DNA of 64,000 nt from an uncultured Bacteroidales bacterium (GCA_944323785.1 CALUTU010000011.1:19759-83758); one strand, 5' to 3'. Numbered from the stretch's first letter, positions 8,430 to 17,769 are shown. Numbers and translations: made by a program. Notes: a model not told the origin generated them from the letters alone.

Positions 8430-10609
8430 TGATGAAAAAGTATTTGAGACCAATATTGCTTATGGCGGTGCTTATCTCCGGATGCTCGCCGTCAGATGAG
8501 AGGCCGCAGGCTGATTTGCATGAGGCATTGACGGTCAAGATGGATGTAGATGGTCAGGATGTGTATGATGTGTCTGCGCTCAGGTTTGAAAGCGGAGTGC
8601 TTCGGGAAGTGCTGCCCTTGGAGAAAAGTTACGGAGATAATATTTATATCCTGGAGCCATCAGAGATATCTGGCAGGCTTTATCTGCTGGCCAATTCTTC
8701 GGCATTGGCGGCTGTGGACGGTTTTATCCCCGGGGATGTCACGGAGGAGGAACTTATGGGACTCACGGCTCCTGTGGAGGAGATGACCGGGCAGGGCCTG
8801 CTGATGACCGGTTCTTTAGAACTGCGTGACAATGTGGCGGGCACTCTGCCGGTGAGTATGCGCCGGACTGTGGCACGTATGGATGTCGCTGTTGCCGAAG
8901 CCGGGATAGAGGTGCTGTCTGTGGAGGTGACAGGACTGTATGGAGAAGGATATGTGATGCCTCGTGCGGAGGATGTGTCAGTGCCGGAGACAGCCGGGCA
9001 GATGAGGATTGTCCGGGACTATGGGGAGACTCCGCTCACAGGCGGGAGAGATGTCCTGGCGTATGTGCCGGAGCAGTCGTGTACTGATGCTGCTGTGGAG
9101 GTGGCGGCCAGACTGGAAGGTGCTCTGCACCGTTTGCGGGTCACTCTGCCCGGTGTATTGGAACGCAATAATGTCTATACGGTGCAGGTGAGTGGAAACG
9201 GGGCCGGACTTTCGGCTCTGGTGCTCTATGACAATTGGGGTCTGGGACCGTCTTCGGGTTCGGAGTATGTCCCTGCCGTAGCGGTGGATGTTGACAATTC
9301 GGTACTGGGTAGTGGCGTAAGGGTAAATGACATGGGTGACAGTGTCTTTGTGGCCTATACAGGAGGCTCGTATACTTTGGTGCTGTCTGCGGCGCGGGAT
9401 GCGGAAATCGCGGTAGAGGGCTTTTCTGCGGATGCCGAGGTAGTGCCTGGGGATGATGGAATACGGGTGACGAGCGTGTCCAGGAAGCCGGGCAGCAAGA
9501 CTGAGAGATTGTATCTCAATGTGCGTCAGGGAGAATTGTCAATAGGAAGAGTCGTGATAGTTTTAGAGGCAAGTCCGATAAAGTTGGGAGGAATGCTTGC
9601 ATTGGACAGCAGTGGAGTCTGCGATTTCGGCCGGTATGTGGACGGAGTGTTGGGAACGGTGAGTGTCCCGGCCGGAAAGATTGTGACCGTGGAAGTTCCG
9701 CATGATGCGCCGTGGATGAAGGCCGAGCTTCAGGCTGAGGATGACGGAGGCCGTGTGTATAGGATATTGGGAGGATGGCGGCCCAATGATCCGACAGCTG
9801 ACGGCCGGACACAGGAGGGGCTGCTGGTCATATCCGATGATGACGGCGGCAACCGTGAGGCATATGCGGTAAGGCGGCTCAACTGGGGACTGCCGGTGGC
9901 AAGGATAGGTGAAACGTGGTGGGCTGTCTTCAATCTCCGTGGCAATGCGCGTAGTTTTGAGGACCAGATTACCGGCGGGCCGTATGTGGTAGAGGATGAT
10001 CTTATGAGCTTCCTGCAGACTATGCCGGACGACAGCCTGCTTGCACTGATGGGAGACCAGTATCAGGCCGGCAATCCGGACGGGCTCGTGCTCAGTCACA
10101 ATGGAAGCGCATATTATTACGAGGGCATGAAGGCCTACGGAGGGGATTTCGGTCTGCTGGATCCTGCGGCCATGGCTCCGGACGGCTATCAGATACCGTC
10201 TTACGATGACTTCGCCTATCTGGCGGCGAGTGATGACTACAATCTCGGCGGGGTGGGTACCAGGACATTCACCAACCGTAAAGGAAAGATGATTACAGTC
10301 ACCATTGCTGAGCGGCAGGCGGAATTTCTCGGACAGGATTACGGAACAGTGTCCTTTTACGAGTTTGAGTCTGACGGTAACCGTTGGGTGCTCTTCGGTC
10401 TTGGCCATCAGTGGAGTACCGCGGCCGGAGATGTGGCCCGCATGAACATCCTGCTGGCTACATACGGCAGCAGCGGACGAAGCTGGGGACTTGAGGGATA
10501 TGCCTCCTCCGACCGTCCCGGACAGAACTGGCTGAAGTTCGTGGCGCACAACAATACCAAGACCAGGACTATAAGGTGTGTCAAGACACCCGTAGAGTAT
10601 ATTTATTAA
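8429..10609 (+). CDS. Mfa2/FimB-like lipoprotein with C-terminal FISUMP-like domain
   Basis: 726 residues. ATG 8429 overlaps the upstream TAA (TAATG); ATG 8432 is an equal alternative. The lipobox is LISGC (Cys 19), followed by a DERP motif close behind. Residues 30-280 resemble the Mfa2/FimB family (LLANSS, SMRRTVARMDVAV, NNVYTVQVSG), which anchors and regulates fimbriae in Porphyromonas and Bacteroides. The C-terminal part has PDGYQIPSYDDF, like the FISUMP or sulfatase-modifying-like fold often seen at adhesive tips. It is a close paralogue of the next gene: both carry GGWRPNDPTA, a GLPV..WW block and RSFxDQI in the same order. It is probably an outer-membrane adhesin or tip protein. No major pilin gene is adjacent. 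Confidence 0.75.
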   Translation: MMKKYLRPILLMAVLISGCSPSDERPQADLHEALTVKMDVDGQDVYDVSALRFESGVLREVLPLEKSYGDNIYILEPSEISGRLYLLANSSALAAVDGFIPGDVTEEELMGLTAPVEEMTGQGLLMTGSLELRDNVAGTLPVSMRRTVARMDVAVAEAGIEVLSVEVTGLYGEGYVMPRAEDVSVPETAGQMRIVRDYGETPLTGGRDVLAYVPEQSCTDAAVEVAARLEGALHRLRVTLPGVLERNNVYTVQVSGNGAGLSALVLYDNWGLGPSSGSEYVPAVAVDVDNSVLGSGVRVNDMGDSVFVAYTGGSYTLVLSAARDAEIAVEGFSADAEVVPGDDGIRVTSVSRKPGSKTERLYLNVRQGELSIGRVVIVLEASPIKLGGMLALDSSGVCDFGRYVDGVLGTVSVPAGKIVTVEVPHDAPWMKAELQAEDDGGRVYRILGGWRPNDPTADGRTQEGLLVISDDDGGNREAYAVRRLNWGLPVARIGETWWAVFNLRGNARSFEDQITGGPYVVEDDLMSFLQTMPDDSLLALMGDQYQAGNPDGLVLSHNGSAYYYEGMKAYGGDFGLLDPAAMAPDGYQIPSYDDFAYLAASDDYNLGGVGTRTFTNRKGKMITVTIAERQAEFLGQDYGTVSFYEFESDGNRWVLFGLGHQWSTAAGDVARMNILLATYGSSGRSWGLEGYASSDRPGQNWLKFVAHNNTKTRTIRCVKTPVEYIY

Positions 10610-10642
10610 AAACATTTTACTAACCATTTAAATTTAAAAAAG

Positions 10643-12901
10643 ATGAAAAAGAATTGGACAACTGTGCTGATGATGTCGCTGATGCTGGCATCCGCATGTA
10701 ACGTAGAGGAAAGACCTTCTCCGGTACCTGGAGGAGAGAGGATAGTAAGGGCCGCTGTCTCCGGGTATGAGGGTTCTGGCCTGTCGCTCGACGGAGAGAA
10801 TACTGTCGATGACCTGCAGGCCTGTATATTTGACAAGGGACGCATGACGGCCGTATTCGAGAATATACCCGTTTCCGGCAATGCTTATGAGATAAAGGTG
10901 ACCGGCTATTCCGGCAATATGTATGTGCTGGCTAATACTGCGGGTCTTGTAGACCTTACTGCGCTGCAGTCTGGAAATATTACCGAGGAGGAGTGGCTGC
11001 GTCTGGGACTGGCTACCAACCGTGACGGCCCGGCACATTTTTTCAGCGGCAGTGTAAGCCTGGACGGTGTGAGTCCATCGCAGACTGAGCTGCCAGTAAC
11101 TCTCCGCCGTGGAGTGGCACGTTTTGACCTTCAGATAAGGACAGCAGGGGTTGCGTCCGTGACGGGGATAGAATTCCGCAATGTGGCGCAGTCTGCCTAT
11201 GTCTTCCCGGTGGACGGAGAGTATTCTCCTGCGGATGTGTCAAGGGATGTGGCAAAAGTCACTTTCGACGAGCCTGTAACATCTGATACTCAGGCGGTGA
11301 TGTATCTTTATGAGCAGGCCAATGATGGTATAGAAGTGAAGGTTGAGGCGGTGCTGGACGGTAAGAGCTATACCTTGACCAAGACTCTTTCAGGAGATGT
11401 TCTCCGAAATACTGTCTATACCCTTACCGTACGGAAGGACAACATAGATGTTACACTGGATATTACCTTCGAGGACTGGGGCTCAGGTGGTGACACGGAG
11501 CTGACACCGGACAGAAGCAAGGCCGTTGCCGTGGATGTACACGGCAGTGGCCTGCCCTACGGGGTTGAGGCGTTGGACGGAGGCAGGACATTGGTTCTGC
11601 CTCATTTTGCATCTGATTTTATCATATCCGTGGACAGTGACGAGGAACTGGAACTGGTCTCTGCAGAGGGTTATCTGCTTTCTGTGGATGCCATTCCTTA
11701 TTCCGGAGCTGACGACATGAACCGTTTCAGGATAAGCAAGGCCCTGTACGCTCCCGGTGTTCAAGGAGGGGAGACTGTATTGCAGTTCCGCCGCAAAGGA
11801 CTGGAGCGGGTCTATCCTGAAGACCGTATTGTCCTGAAACTGTCTTCCAATCCGGCGTATATAGAGGGTGAAATGGATTTTGACTCAGAAGGCTATGCCT
11901 ATGACTTCGGCCGTTATGTGGACAATGAGCTTGGGGTGCTGACTCTCCCGGAAGGCAGTACTGTGTCGGTCAGATTTGCGTCAGGAGAGGACCCGTGGGT
12001 CAGACTGGATGCCGCAGGCAATAACCGCTGGCGGATAGTAGGCGGCTGGAGACCCAATGACCCGACAGCCAATGGCCGCCGGCAGTCGGCTGTAGTTGTC
12101 ATATCAAATGGCGTGATAGAAGAGGAATATACTGTGACACGTCGCAATTACGGACTGCCCGTCACCTGGCTTCACGGGATATGGTGGTGCAAGTACAATG
12201 CAATGGGCAATTCCCGCAGCTTTGACGACCAGATACTCTCATCTGAGGATCCTGCAGTGGCGGCGGGTATGAGTCTGTTCGATTATCTTGCGGTGTGCAG
12301 TGCGGATGAATACCGCAGTCTGTGGCAGTGGGCTTATCAGGGCGCCAGCGGCCATGGCATGAAGGTTGTCGACAACAACGGCGTGCTGGTGATGGATGGA
12401 TTCAGCATGAATGTACCGGCGCATATCAACAAACTGCCGGCCGACTCCCTGTCTCCGGACGGTTACGAACTGCCATCCATGGAGGATTTCAACCGTATAT
12501 TCGATGCAACGGATTATGTATGGATGATGTGGAACGGTACGCACCGGCTGAAGACACCGTGGGAAGGCCATGACATTATCAAGCGGGTACAGAAACGGAA
12601 GGACAATGTGACTGTAGGAAGCCAGACAATATCCAATCTCTATTATGCGGCCATGTCCTCACCGGACTATCCTGAGCATGAGCCTGTGGTGTGGTACGGC
12701 CCCGGAGCCCAGTGGAACGATGACGGTATACAGCATGCGAATCATTACAACAACATACTCTTCGGAGTGTACTCTCCGAAAGGGGAAGGATGGTACATCG
12801 CCGGCAATATGGATGCATTCTATCTACACAAGAATGGGGCGGGAACGCGCGACACCCGTATCCTACGCTTTAAAAAGTCCGATGTGGAGTACATTTACTA
12901 G
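10643..12901 (+). CDS. Mfa2/FimB-like lipoprotein, paralogue of the upstream gene
   Basis: 752 residues from ATG 10643 with an A-rich leader. Lipobox LASAC (Cys 19) is followed by NVEERP. The N-terminal half repeats the family pattern: VLANTAG, TLRRGVARFDLQI and NTVYTLTVRKDN. The C-terminal half has GGWRPNDPTA, GLPV, RSFDDQI and PDGYELPSMEDF, matching the upstream protein block for block, so the pair arose by duplication. It ends with VEYIY like its paralogue. It sits 33 bp after its neighbour and is probably in the same operon under the palindrome at 6515-6528. Likely role is fimbrial anchoring or surface adhesion. The ligand and pilin partner cannot be read from the sequence. Confidence 0.75.
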   Translation: MKKNWTTVLMMSLMLASACNVEERPSPVPGGERIVRAAVSGYEGSGLSLDGENTVDDLQACIFDKGRMTAVFENIPVSGNAYEIKVTGYSGNMYVLANTAGLVDLTALQSGNITEEEWLRLGLATNRDGPAHFFSGSVSLDGVSPSQTELPVTLRRGVARFDLQIRTAGVASVTGIEFRNVAQSAYVFPVDGEYSPADVSRDVAKVTFDEPVTSDTQAVMYLYEQANDGIEVKVEAVLDGKSYTLTKTLSGDVLRNTVYTLTVRKDNIDVTLDITFEDWGSGGDTELTPDRSKAVAVDVHGSGLPYGVEALDGGRTLVLPHFASDFIISVDSDEELELVSAEGYLLSVDAIPYSGADDMNRFRISKALYAPGVQGGETVLQFRRKGLERVYPEDRIVLKLSSNPAYIEGEMDFDSEGYAYDFGRYVDNELGVLTLPEGSTVSVRFASGEDPWVRLDAAGNNRWRIVGGWRPNDPTANGRRQSAVVVISNGVIEEEYTVTRRNYGLPVTWLHGIWWCKYNAMGNSRSFDDQILSSEDPAVAAGMSLFDYLAVCSADEYRSLWQWAYQGASGHGMKVVDNNGVLVMDGFSMNVPAHINKLPADSLSPDGYELPSMEDFNRIFDATDYVWMMWNGTHRLKTPWEGHDIIKRVQKRKDNVTVGSQTISNLYYAAMSSPDYPEHEPVVWYGPGAQWNDDGIQHANHYNNILFGVYSPKGEGWYIAGNMDAFYLHKNGAGTRDTRILRFKKSDVEYIY

Positions 12902-12919
12902 AATCTCCGGGCAGTCGCA

Positions 12920-13564
12920 TTATCTGTATTGCAGCCGTCTGACACACCGGTATGACAGTATCCATATCAGTACCGGCAGTGCGTAGGAGTACAGTATCGC
13001 CGGAAGTACTCCGCCGGTTTTGTCAAGGTGCAGTACTCCGATGCAGAATCCGTGCAGGAAAAGCATTGCCAGTAAGGTCAGAGCCACCTTGTGTTTTTTC
13101 AGCAGCAGATTGCCCAATACGAACACCGACTGATACAGGCATATTTTCCCGAAATCATACCAGAATCCTCCGAAGCTTATGCCGCTTTCCGTGCTCCATA
13201 TCATGCCGGAGAATCCTTTGCCGCCACTGACCGCCGTCAACAGGCAGTCCATGGCATACAGTCCGATGTAGAAGACCAGCGGAATGGCGATGACGGAGAC
13301 CAGCATCATGGCCGCGAATTTCACCCAGGTCCGGACGGGCAGCATCGCATAGCCTATGCCGTCGGATGGATTGTTGACGTACCCGTATACTGCAGCCGGT
13401 ACGCAGAACGCGAAGAACTGTGCCGCGATGTACAGTACCGGTATGCGGTCTTCGGGTGTGGCGCCGGCGCCGGTCAGCAGCATTACCGTCCAGTAGGCCA
13501 GATACAGCCCGGCCATCACGGCACCGGCAGGCCATACCTTGCCGGCCCCATACCTCAGATCCAT
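12920..13564 (-). CDS. Integral membrane protein, probable ABC transporter permease partner
   Basis: 214 residues from ATG 13564. Earlier in-frame codons would overlap the ABC gene and add an implausible N terminus. About six hydrophobic segments are visible, including AGLYLAYWTVMLLTG, FAAMMLVSVIAIPLVFYI and VALTLLAMLFLHGF. It starts 37 bp after an ABC ATPase on the same strand, so the pair most likely forms a two-component ABC exporter. The family is not recognised beyond that, and substrate is unknown. It ends 18 bp from the convergent lipoprotein gene. Confidence 0.65.
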   Translation of the reverse strand: MDLRYGAGKVWPAGAVMAGLYLAYWTVMLLTGAGATPEDRIPVLYIAAQFFAFCVPAAVYGYVNNPSDGIGYAMLPVRTWVKFAAMMLVSVIAIPLVFYIGLYAMDCLLTAVSGGKGFSGMIWSTESGISFGGFWYDFGKICLYQSVFVLGNLLLKKHKVALTLLAMLFLHGFCIGVLHLDKTGGVLPAILYSYALPVLIWILSYRCVRRLQYR

Positions 13565-13601
13565 TATTGTCAGCCTCCTTATATTCTGTATATTGCTTGA
13601 T

Positions 13602-14477
13602 TTACAGCACATAATCCACCTCCTTCCGGTCTCCGCCGGATGCTGCCGTCAAATATTGAATAAAACTTCTGCCGCCTATAGTACATGCGTCAAACAGGAC
13701 CTCCATATCCAGATTACCTGTATTGTAGCCAGGCGTGTCCTCGCATTTCAGTATGTTGATGTAGCCTCCTGTCACCTTCTCGCTGAACAGCGTATCGGCC
13801 ATGATGCGGTCGGACCGCACGAATGCTACCGTGCTTTCGAGCTCGCTTACAGAGGTGTTGAGCATCAGCCGGCCGTTGTCGATGACCGTGATATGGTCCA
13901 CGATGTCCTCGATGTCCCGGACCTGATGCGTGGACAGGATTACGGTCCTTTCCGGATGGGCATACTGAGACAGCAGGCGTCTCAGGCACAACTTGGACGG
14001 GATGTCCAGTCCGTTGCCCGGCTCATCCAGAAGCAGCACTTTCGCATTGAGGGACAGGGCGAAGGCTATGAGTGCCTTTTTGCGCTGCCCGAAAGAGAGC
14101 CTGTTTAGTCTCCCGTGCGGATCCACCTCGAATTCTTCCAGGTACTTCAGCAGAGCCTCCCCGTTGTAGCCCGAGTAGAACTTTCCGTATCCTGCCGCAT
14201 AATCGATTACCGGCATGTCCGGGGCGTTCATGCTCTCCGGAACGAAATACAGTCTGTCCAGAAACTCCGGCTTCCGTCTGTAGGGTTCGCAGCCGTTGAT
14301 CTCAATCTTTCCTCCGCCGCACTCCATCAGTCCGGCCATCAGGCGGAGCAGCGTCGTCTTGCCTGCCCCGTTCTTGCCCAGGAGACCGTAGACAGCGCCT
14401 TTGTCAAAGTGTGTGCTCAGACCGTCATACACACGACGTCCCCCGTAGCTGAATGTAAGTTCATCTATCCGTATCAT
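13602..14477 (-). CDS. ABC transporter ATP-binding protein
   Basis: 291 residues. Walker A is GKNGAGKT at 34-41, the signature is LSFGQRKK, and Walker B with its catalytic Glu is VLLLDEPGNGLD. An H-loop His follows in LSTHQV. The extra C-terminal 70 residues are typical of ATPases from the CcmA/YtrB-like exporter group. Together with the membrane protein 37 bp downstream it should energise export or act in membrane homeostasis. A -7 box (14483-14490, reverse strand TAACTTTG) ends only 5 bp before the start codon, which suggests a nearly leaderless message. Substrate unknown. Confidence 0.85.
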   Translation of the reverse strand: MIRIDELTFSYGGRRVYDGLSTHFDKGAVYGLLGKNGAGKTTLLRLMAGLMECGGGKIEINGCEPYRRKPEFLDRLYFVPESMNAPDMPVIDYAAGYGKFYSGYNGEALLKYLEEFEVDPHGRLNRLSFGQRKKALIAFALSLNAKVLLLDEPGNGLDIPSKLCLRRLLSQYAHPERTVILSTHQVRDIEDIVDHITVIDNGRLMLNTSVSELESTVAFVRSDRIMADTLFSEKVTGGYINILKCEDTPGYNTGNLDMEVLFDACTIGGRSFIQYLTAASGGDRKEVDYVL

Positions 14478-14590
14478 AAAACCAAAGTTAAAATGTTACT
14501 GTGCTGTCGGGCTGCCGCGGGACGTTACGGCACCTCTTCTTCTGCAAATATGGATGATTATTTTCACATTGCAAAATTCCGTATGAAAGT

Positions 14591-14623
14591 TTTGATGAAA
14601 TTGGAAATTTGCAGTTATATTTG
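14591..14623 (+). promoter_or_regulatory. Promoter of the tRNA-Ser gene
   Basis: TTTG at 14591-14594 and TATATTTG at 14616-14623 match the Bacteroidota -33 and -7 consensus with a 21-bp spacer. The tRNA starts 16 bp beyond the -7 box. Confidence 0.7.
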
Positions 14624-14639
14624 CATCTAGAATCGAAAA

Positions 14640-14727
14640 GGAGAGATGCCGGAGTGGTCGAACGGGGCAGTCTCGAAAACTGTTGAACTCCTTGTGGGTT
14701 CCGGGGGTTCGAATCCCCCTCTCTCCG
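14640..14727 (+). tRNA. tRNA-Ser, anticodon CGA
   Basis: The 88-nt gene folds as a class II tRNA. The 7-bp acceptor stem pairs 14640-14646 with 14720-14726, the anticodon loop is CTCGAAA giving CGA (reads UCG), a long variable arm is present, and the T arm is GGGGG-TTCGAAT-CCCCC. The discriminator base is G, as expected for serine. The 3' CCA is not encoded. Confidence 0.95.
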
Positions 14728-14785
14728 CAAAAGGGAACGAAGATGCCGCAGAGCTTGCTCTAGCGGCATTTTTGTTCCCTTTTGC
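14727..14785 (+). terminator. Long hairpin directly behind tRNA-Ser
   Basis: The outer arms GCAAAAGGGAAC and GTTCCCTTTTGC and inner arms ATGCCGC and GCGGCAT pair across the element. A run of five T follows the inner stem. The inner stem with its T-run can serve as an intrinsic terminator for the tRNA; the outer pairing makes a longer structure. Confidence 0.6.
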
Positions 14786-14789
14786 AATG

Positions 14790-14923
14790 CCCGCCGCAGG
14801 CGGCAGGGGAAATGCGACCGCAGGGAGCAAATCCCCTGAGAGAGGGGGCTTCGCAGTCCATTTGGTCCCGCCGCAGGCGTCAGGGGAAATGCGACCGCAG
14901 GGAGCAAATCCCCTGAGAGAGGG
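14790..14923. repeat. Two direct copies of a 57-bp element
   Basis: Copies lie at 14790-14846 and 14867-14923 and differ at one base. Each contains an AGGGGA/TCCCCT inverted repeat, so each can form a hairpin. They fill the gap between the tRNA and the hydrolase gene. Open frames that cross them have no coding character. They look like dispersed palindromic intergenic elements. Confidence 0.7.
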
Positions 14924-14940
14924 CTTCTGAATTAGAATAG

Positions 14941-15909
14941 TTACTGCATAGGGCAGGTGTGCCTGACGTCATCGGCAATCCGGGAGCAGAATGAGAGAAT
15001 GTCGTTCCAGACGGCTTTCTTGCCGTTTTCGTTGAGGATTTCGTGGCGCATGTTCGGGTAGAGCCGGGACTGTACGTTGCTGTAGCCGACGCGGCGCATG
15101 GCCCTGACGGCGTGGTCGAATCTGCGTTGGTCTATAAGGCAAGGGTCGTCCTCGCCGGAGATGAAAAGCACCGGCATGTCCGGCCTGCGCGGATGCCATC
15201 CCGAGATGCTGTAGGCATCCTGCATCAGCGAGAACAGGTTGATAAAACCGTTTGCGGTGAACTGAAAATTGCATAGCGGGTCTTTGTCGTAGTTCCTGAC
15301 GATTTCAGGGTCGGAACAGACCCAGGCGTTGGGTGAGCCTTCGTGGCGGAAACGCCGGTTGAATGAGCCGAATGCCAGACGCTGGATGAGCCGGGGACGG
15401 CATTTCTTCCCGGCAAGGAGGGCGTAAAGCCGCGCAATCAGCCTGCCTACCGGTGCTCCGCTGTTGCGGCTCGGACTGCCGCAGACGATGAGGCCTGAGA
15501 GCATGTCATCGTAACGCTTTGCGAAAGAGCGCACCGCCATTGAACCCATGCTGTGGCCTATGAGTATGAGCGGCAGGTCTGGATGCTCCATCCTTACTCG
15601 TTCTGTCACGGCCTTGATGTCATCGATCATGGCAGTGAAGCCTCCCTCGTAGAAGTATCCGAGGTCTTCGGCTGACCGTACCGATTCCCCGTGTCCCCGG
15701 TGGTCGTGGATGACACTTGCGAATCCGTTGGCTGCCAGAAATTCCATGAACGGGATGTACCGCTCCTTGTGCTCGCACATTCCGTGTACTATCTGCACGA
15801 TGCCTTTTGGCGCGGTCATCGGTTCGCAGATTATGATGCTGAGTGCCAGTCCGTCCGACGGAGAGGCAATCTTTTCTCTCTTAAAAGTGGCTTGTTTGGT
15901 ATATGTCAT
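14941..15909 (-). CDS. Alpha/beta hydrolase, lysophospholipase/monoglyceride-lipase type
   Basis: 322 residues from ATG 15909. The nucleophile elbow is GHSMG with Ser 120. HGMCEHKERY and HDHRGHGES are the hallmarks of the serine aminopeptidase S33/Hydrolase_4 group (PldB-like). The acid is probably in SGEDDPC and the catalytic His in MRHEILNE near the C terminus, so the triad is complete. There is no signal peptide, so it acts in the cytoplasm or at the inner face of the membrane, perhaps on lysophospholipids or monoacylglycerols. It stands alone, convergent with the tRNA region. Confidence 0.85.
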   Translation of the reverse strand: MTYTKQATFKREKIASPSDGLALSIIICEPMTAPKGIVQIVHGMCEHKERYIPFMEFLAANGFASVIHDHRGHGESVRSAEDLGYFYEGGFTAMIDDIKAVTERVRMEHPDLPLILIGHSMGSMAVRSFAKRYDDMLSGLIVCGSPSRNSGAPVGRLIARLYALLAGKKCRPRLIQRLAFGSFNRRFRHEGSPNAWVCSDPEIVRNYDKDPLCNFQFTANGFINLFSLMQDAYSISGWHPRRPDMPVLFISGEDDPCLIDQRRFDHAVRAMRRVGYSNVQSRLYPNMRHEILNENGKKAVWNDILSFCSRIADDVRHTCPMQ

Positions 15910-16000
15910 GATTTTCAGGCATCACCAAAAGTGTGCCATCTGCATCTTCAATCGCCATATTACCAACAAATGAGGATATTCCGGTGGAGTTTGCTGGAAA

Positions 16001-16017
16001 TTCGCTATATTAGCGAA
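16001..16017. promoter_or_regulatory. 17-bp inverted repeat upstream of the beta-barrel gene
   Basis: TTCGCTA and TAGCGAA are perfect 7-bp arms around TAT, 13 bp before ATG 16031. It may be an operator or a 5' leader hairpin. No function is shown by the sequence alone. Confidence 0.4.
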
Positions 16018-16030
16018 AAAATTATTGGTT

Positions 16031-16567
16031 ATGATAAACTCTGTGAAATCTATCATTATCGCGGCATCGGCTTTGGCGATGTCTGTGTTTGCGGCAATGC
16101 CGTCGTCCGCTCAGGAAAAAGTTGTCAGATATGAGGGCAGCGTGTCGGTCGGAGCTGGATATTTTGAATATAGGGAAGTGGGCGGAGTCCTGCATACCTC
16201 GCACGGTATCCGTTTCAATAGGGAAGGGGTGCGTTTCTTGTATCTGGGACTGAGCCTTGAAGAGCAGTTGTATCTGGGAGGCAGACCATATATCCCGTCG
16301 TATACTTTTCTAAGTGTGCATGCGAAGACTTATTTCCCGGTCGGGGCAAGGGTTCAGGCGACAGCCGGACTGGAACTGGGTGCAATGCGTCTTGCGGCCG
16401 GCAGTGTGATGTGGTCGCCTAACCTGACTCCATCAATAGGAGTGGAGTTCCTGACTAAGGGCAAGCAGGCGGTTATGATAACTGCTCGGACATATATCAA
16501 CAAGGATTCGGTTACAGGAGAACAGCCCGATCCCGGAGTGACGCTGATGGTCGGTTATCGTTTCTGA
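16031..16567 (+). CDS. Small outer-membrane beta-barrel protein
   Basis: 178 residues from ATG 16031. A signal peptide ends near PSSAQE. The mature part is made of alternating strands (YEGSVSVGAGYFEY, RFLYLGLSLEEQLYL, VQATAGLELGAMRL) and ends in VGYRF, a C-terminal aromatic typical of outer-membrane barrels. Six to eight strands fit the length. The alcohol dehydrogenase gene starts 2 bp after its stop, so they are probably co-transcribed, though no functional link is obvious. Confidence 0.65.
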   Translation: MINSVKSIIIAASALAMSVFAAMPSSAQEKVVRYEGSVSVGAGYFEYREVGGVLHTSHGIRFNREGVRFLYLGLSLEEQLYLGGRPYIPSYTFLSVHAKTYFPVGARVQATAGLELGAMRLAAGSVMWSPNLTPSIGVEFLTKGKQAVMITARTYINKDSVTGEQPDPGVTLMVGYRF

Positions 16568-16569
16568 GG

Positions 16570-17607
16570 ATGAAGGCTTATACGTATCTTGGACAAGGAA
16601 AGGCGGCCCTGCTCGACAAACCGGAGCCGCAGCTGCAGGGGCCGCGCGATGCCTTAGTGCGGGTGACTCTCGGGAGCATCTGCACGAGTGACCTGCATAT
16701 CCTGCACGGGAGCGTGCCCAGGGCTGTGCCCGGCATCACCCTCGGACACGAGATGGTCGGGGTGGTGGAGGCTGTGGGTTCTGCCGTGGACAATGTCCGT
16801 CCGGGCGACCGGGTAGCGGTCAATGTTGAGACATTCTGCGGAGAATGCTTCTTCTGCCGTCACGGCTATGTGAACAACTGCAGCGACCCGCTCGGAGGCT
16901 GGGCCCTCGGCTGCCGTATAGACGGAGGTCAGGCCGAGTATGTCCGGGTGCCTTATGCGGATCAGGGACTGACCCGCATTCCGGACGGGGTGAGTGATGC
17001 TCAGGCGCTGTTTACCGGAGACCTGCTGGCTACCGGGTTCTGGGCTGCCCGCATTTCTGAAATCGTTCCTGAGGAGGACACCGTCCTTATCATCGGGGCC
17101 GGTCCTACCGGTATCTGCACCCTGCTCTGCGCGATGCTGCGCAGACCCCGCCGCATCATCGTGTGCGAGAAATCCCCCGAGCGCAGGTGTTTTGTCCTGG
17201 AGCATTATCCCGAAGTGACGGTAACGGATCCGGAGCATTGCCTGCAGACGGTCCGGAGTCTGAGTGCCCATGGAGGAGCCGATGCCGTCCTGGAAGTGGC
17301 CGGTACGGAGGAGACTTTCCGCATGGCCTGGGAGTGTGCCCGTCCCAATGCCGTAGTGACCATTGTCGCCATGTATGACCGTCCCCAAGTCCTTCCACTG
17401 CCCGACATGTATGGCAAGAACCTGATATTCAAGACAGGCGGGGTGGACGGCTGCGACTGCCCCGAGATACTCCGTCTCATAGCTGAGGGCCGTATCGATG
17501 CCACGCCCCTCATCACCCACCGTTTCCCGCTCACCCGCATAGAGGAGGCCTACAGCCTGTTCGCCTCGCACGCCGACGGAGTCATCAAGGTCGCTGTCGA
17601 GCCATAG
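16570..17607 (+). CDS. Zinc-dependent alcohol dehydrogenase, MDR superfamily
   Basis: 345 residues. Catalytic zinc ligands are Cys 38 in SICTSD and His 60-Glu 61 in LGHEMVG. The structural zinc lobe has four cysteines in CGECFFCRHGYVNNC. The Rossmann glycine motif is IIGAGPTGI. This is the tetrameric secondary alcohol/threonine/sorbitol dehydrogenase type, using NAD(P). The exact substrate cannot be read. It lies 2 bp after a small outer-membrane protein gene. Confidence 0.88.
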   Translation: MKAYTYLGQGKAALLDKPEPQLQGPRDALVRVTLGSICTSDLHILHGSVPRAVPGITLGHEMVGVVEAVGSAVDNVRPGDRVAVNVETFCGECFFCRHGYVNNCSDPLGGWALGCRIDGGQAEYVRVPYADQGLTRIPDGVSDAQALFTGDLLATGFWAARISEIVPEEDTVLIIGAGPTGICTLLCAMLRRPRRIIVCEKSPERRCFVLEHYPEVTVTDPEHCLQTVRSLSAHGGADAVLEVAGTEETFRMAWECARPNAVVTIVAMYDRPQVLPLPDMYGKNLIFKTGGVDGCDCPEILRLIAEGRIDATPLITHRFPLTRIEEAYSLFASHADGVIKVAVEP

Positions 17608-17769
17608 CGCAGCCCTTCAGCAGTGACGTTTTGCTTTACTGTCAGTCGTTTGTATTGTGGCTTGGCATCCCAACGCTTCATTTTCTTTCGAGTAGGTGCA
17701 GAAAAAAGTGGTGTGACCCGTCACCTTCTGGATTTCGTCGCCGGATATTTTGTATTTTGCTAAAAATAA

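Noticed and set aside
14488-14907. Open frames across the tRNA and the 57-bp repeats, one of 139 codons
   Set aside because: They cover a tRNA and repeats on the opposite strand and have no protein-like pattern.
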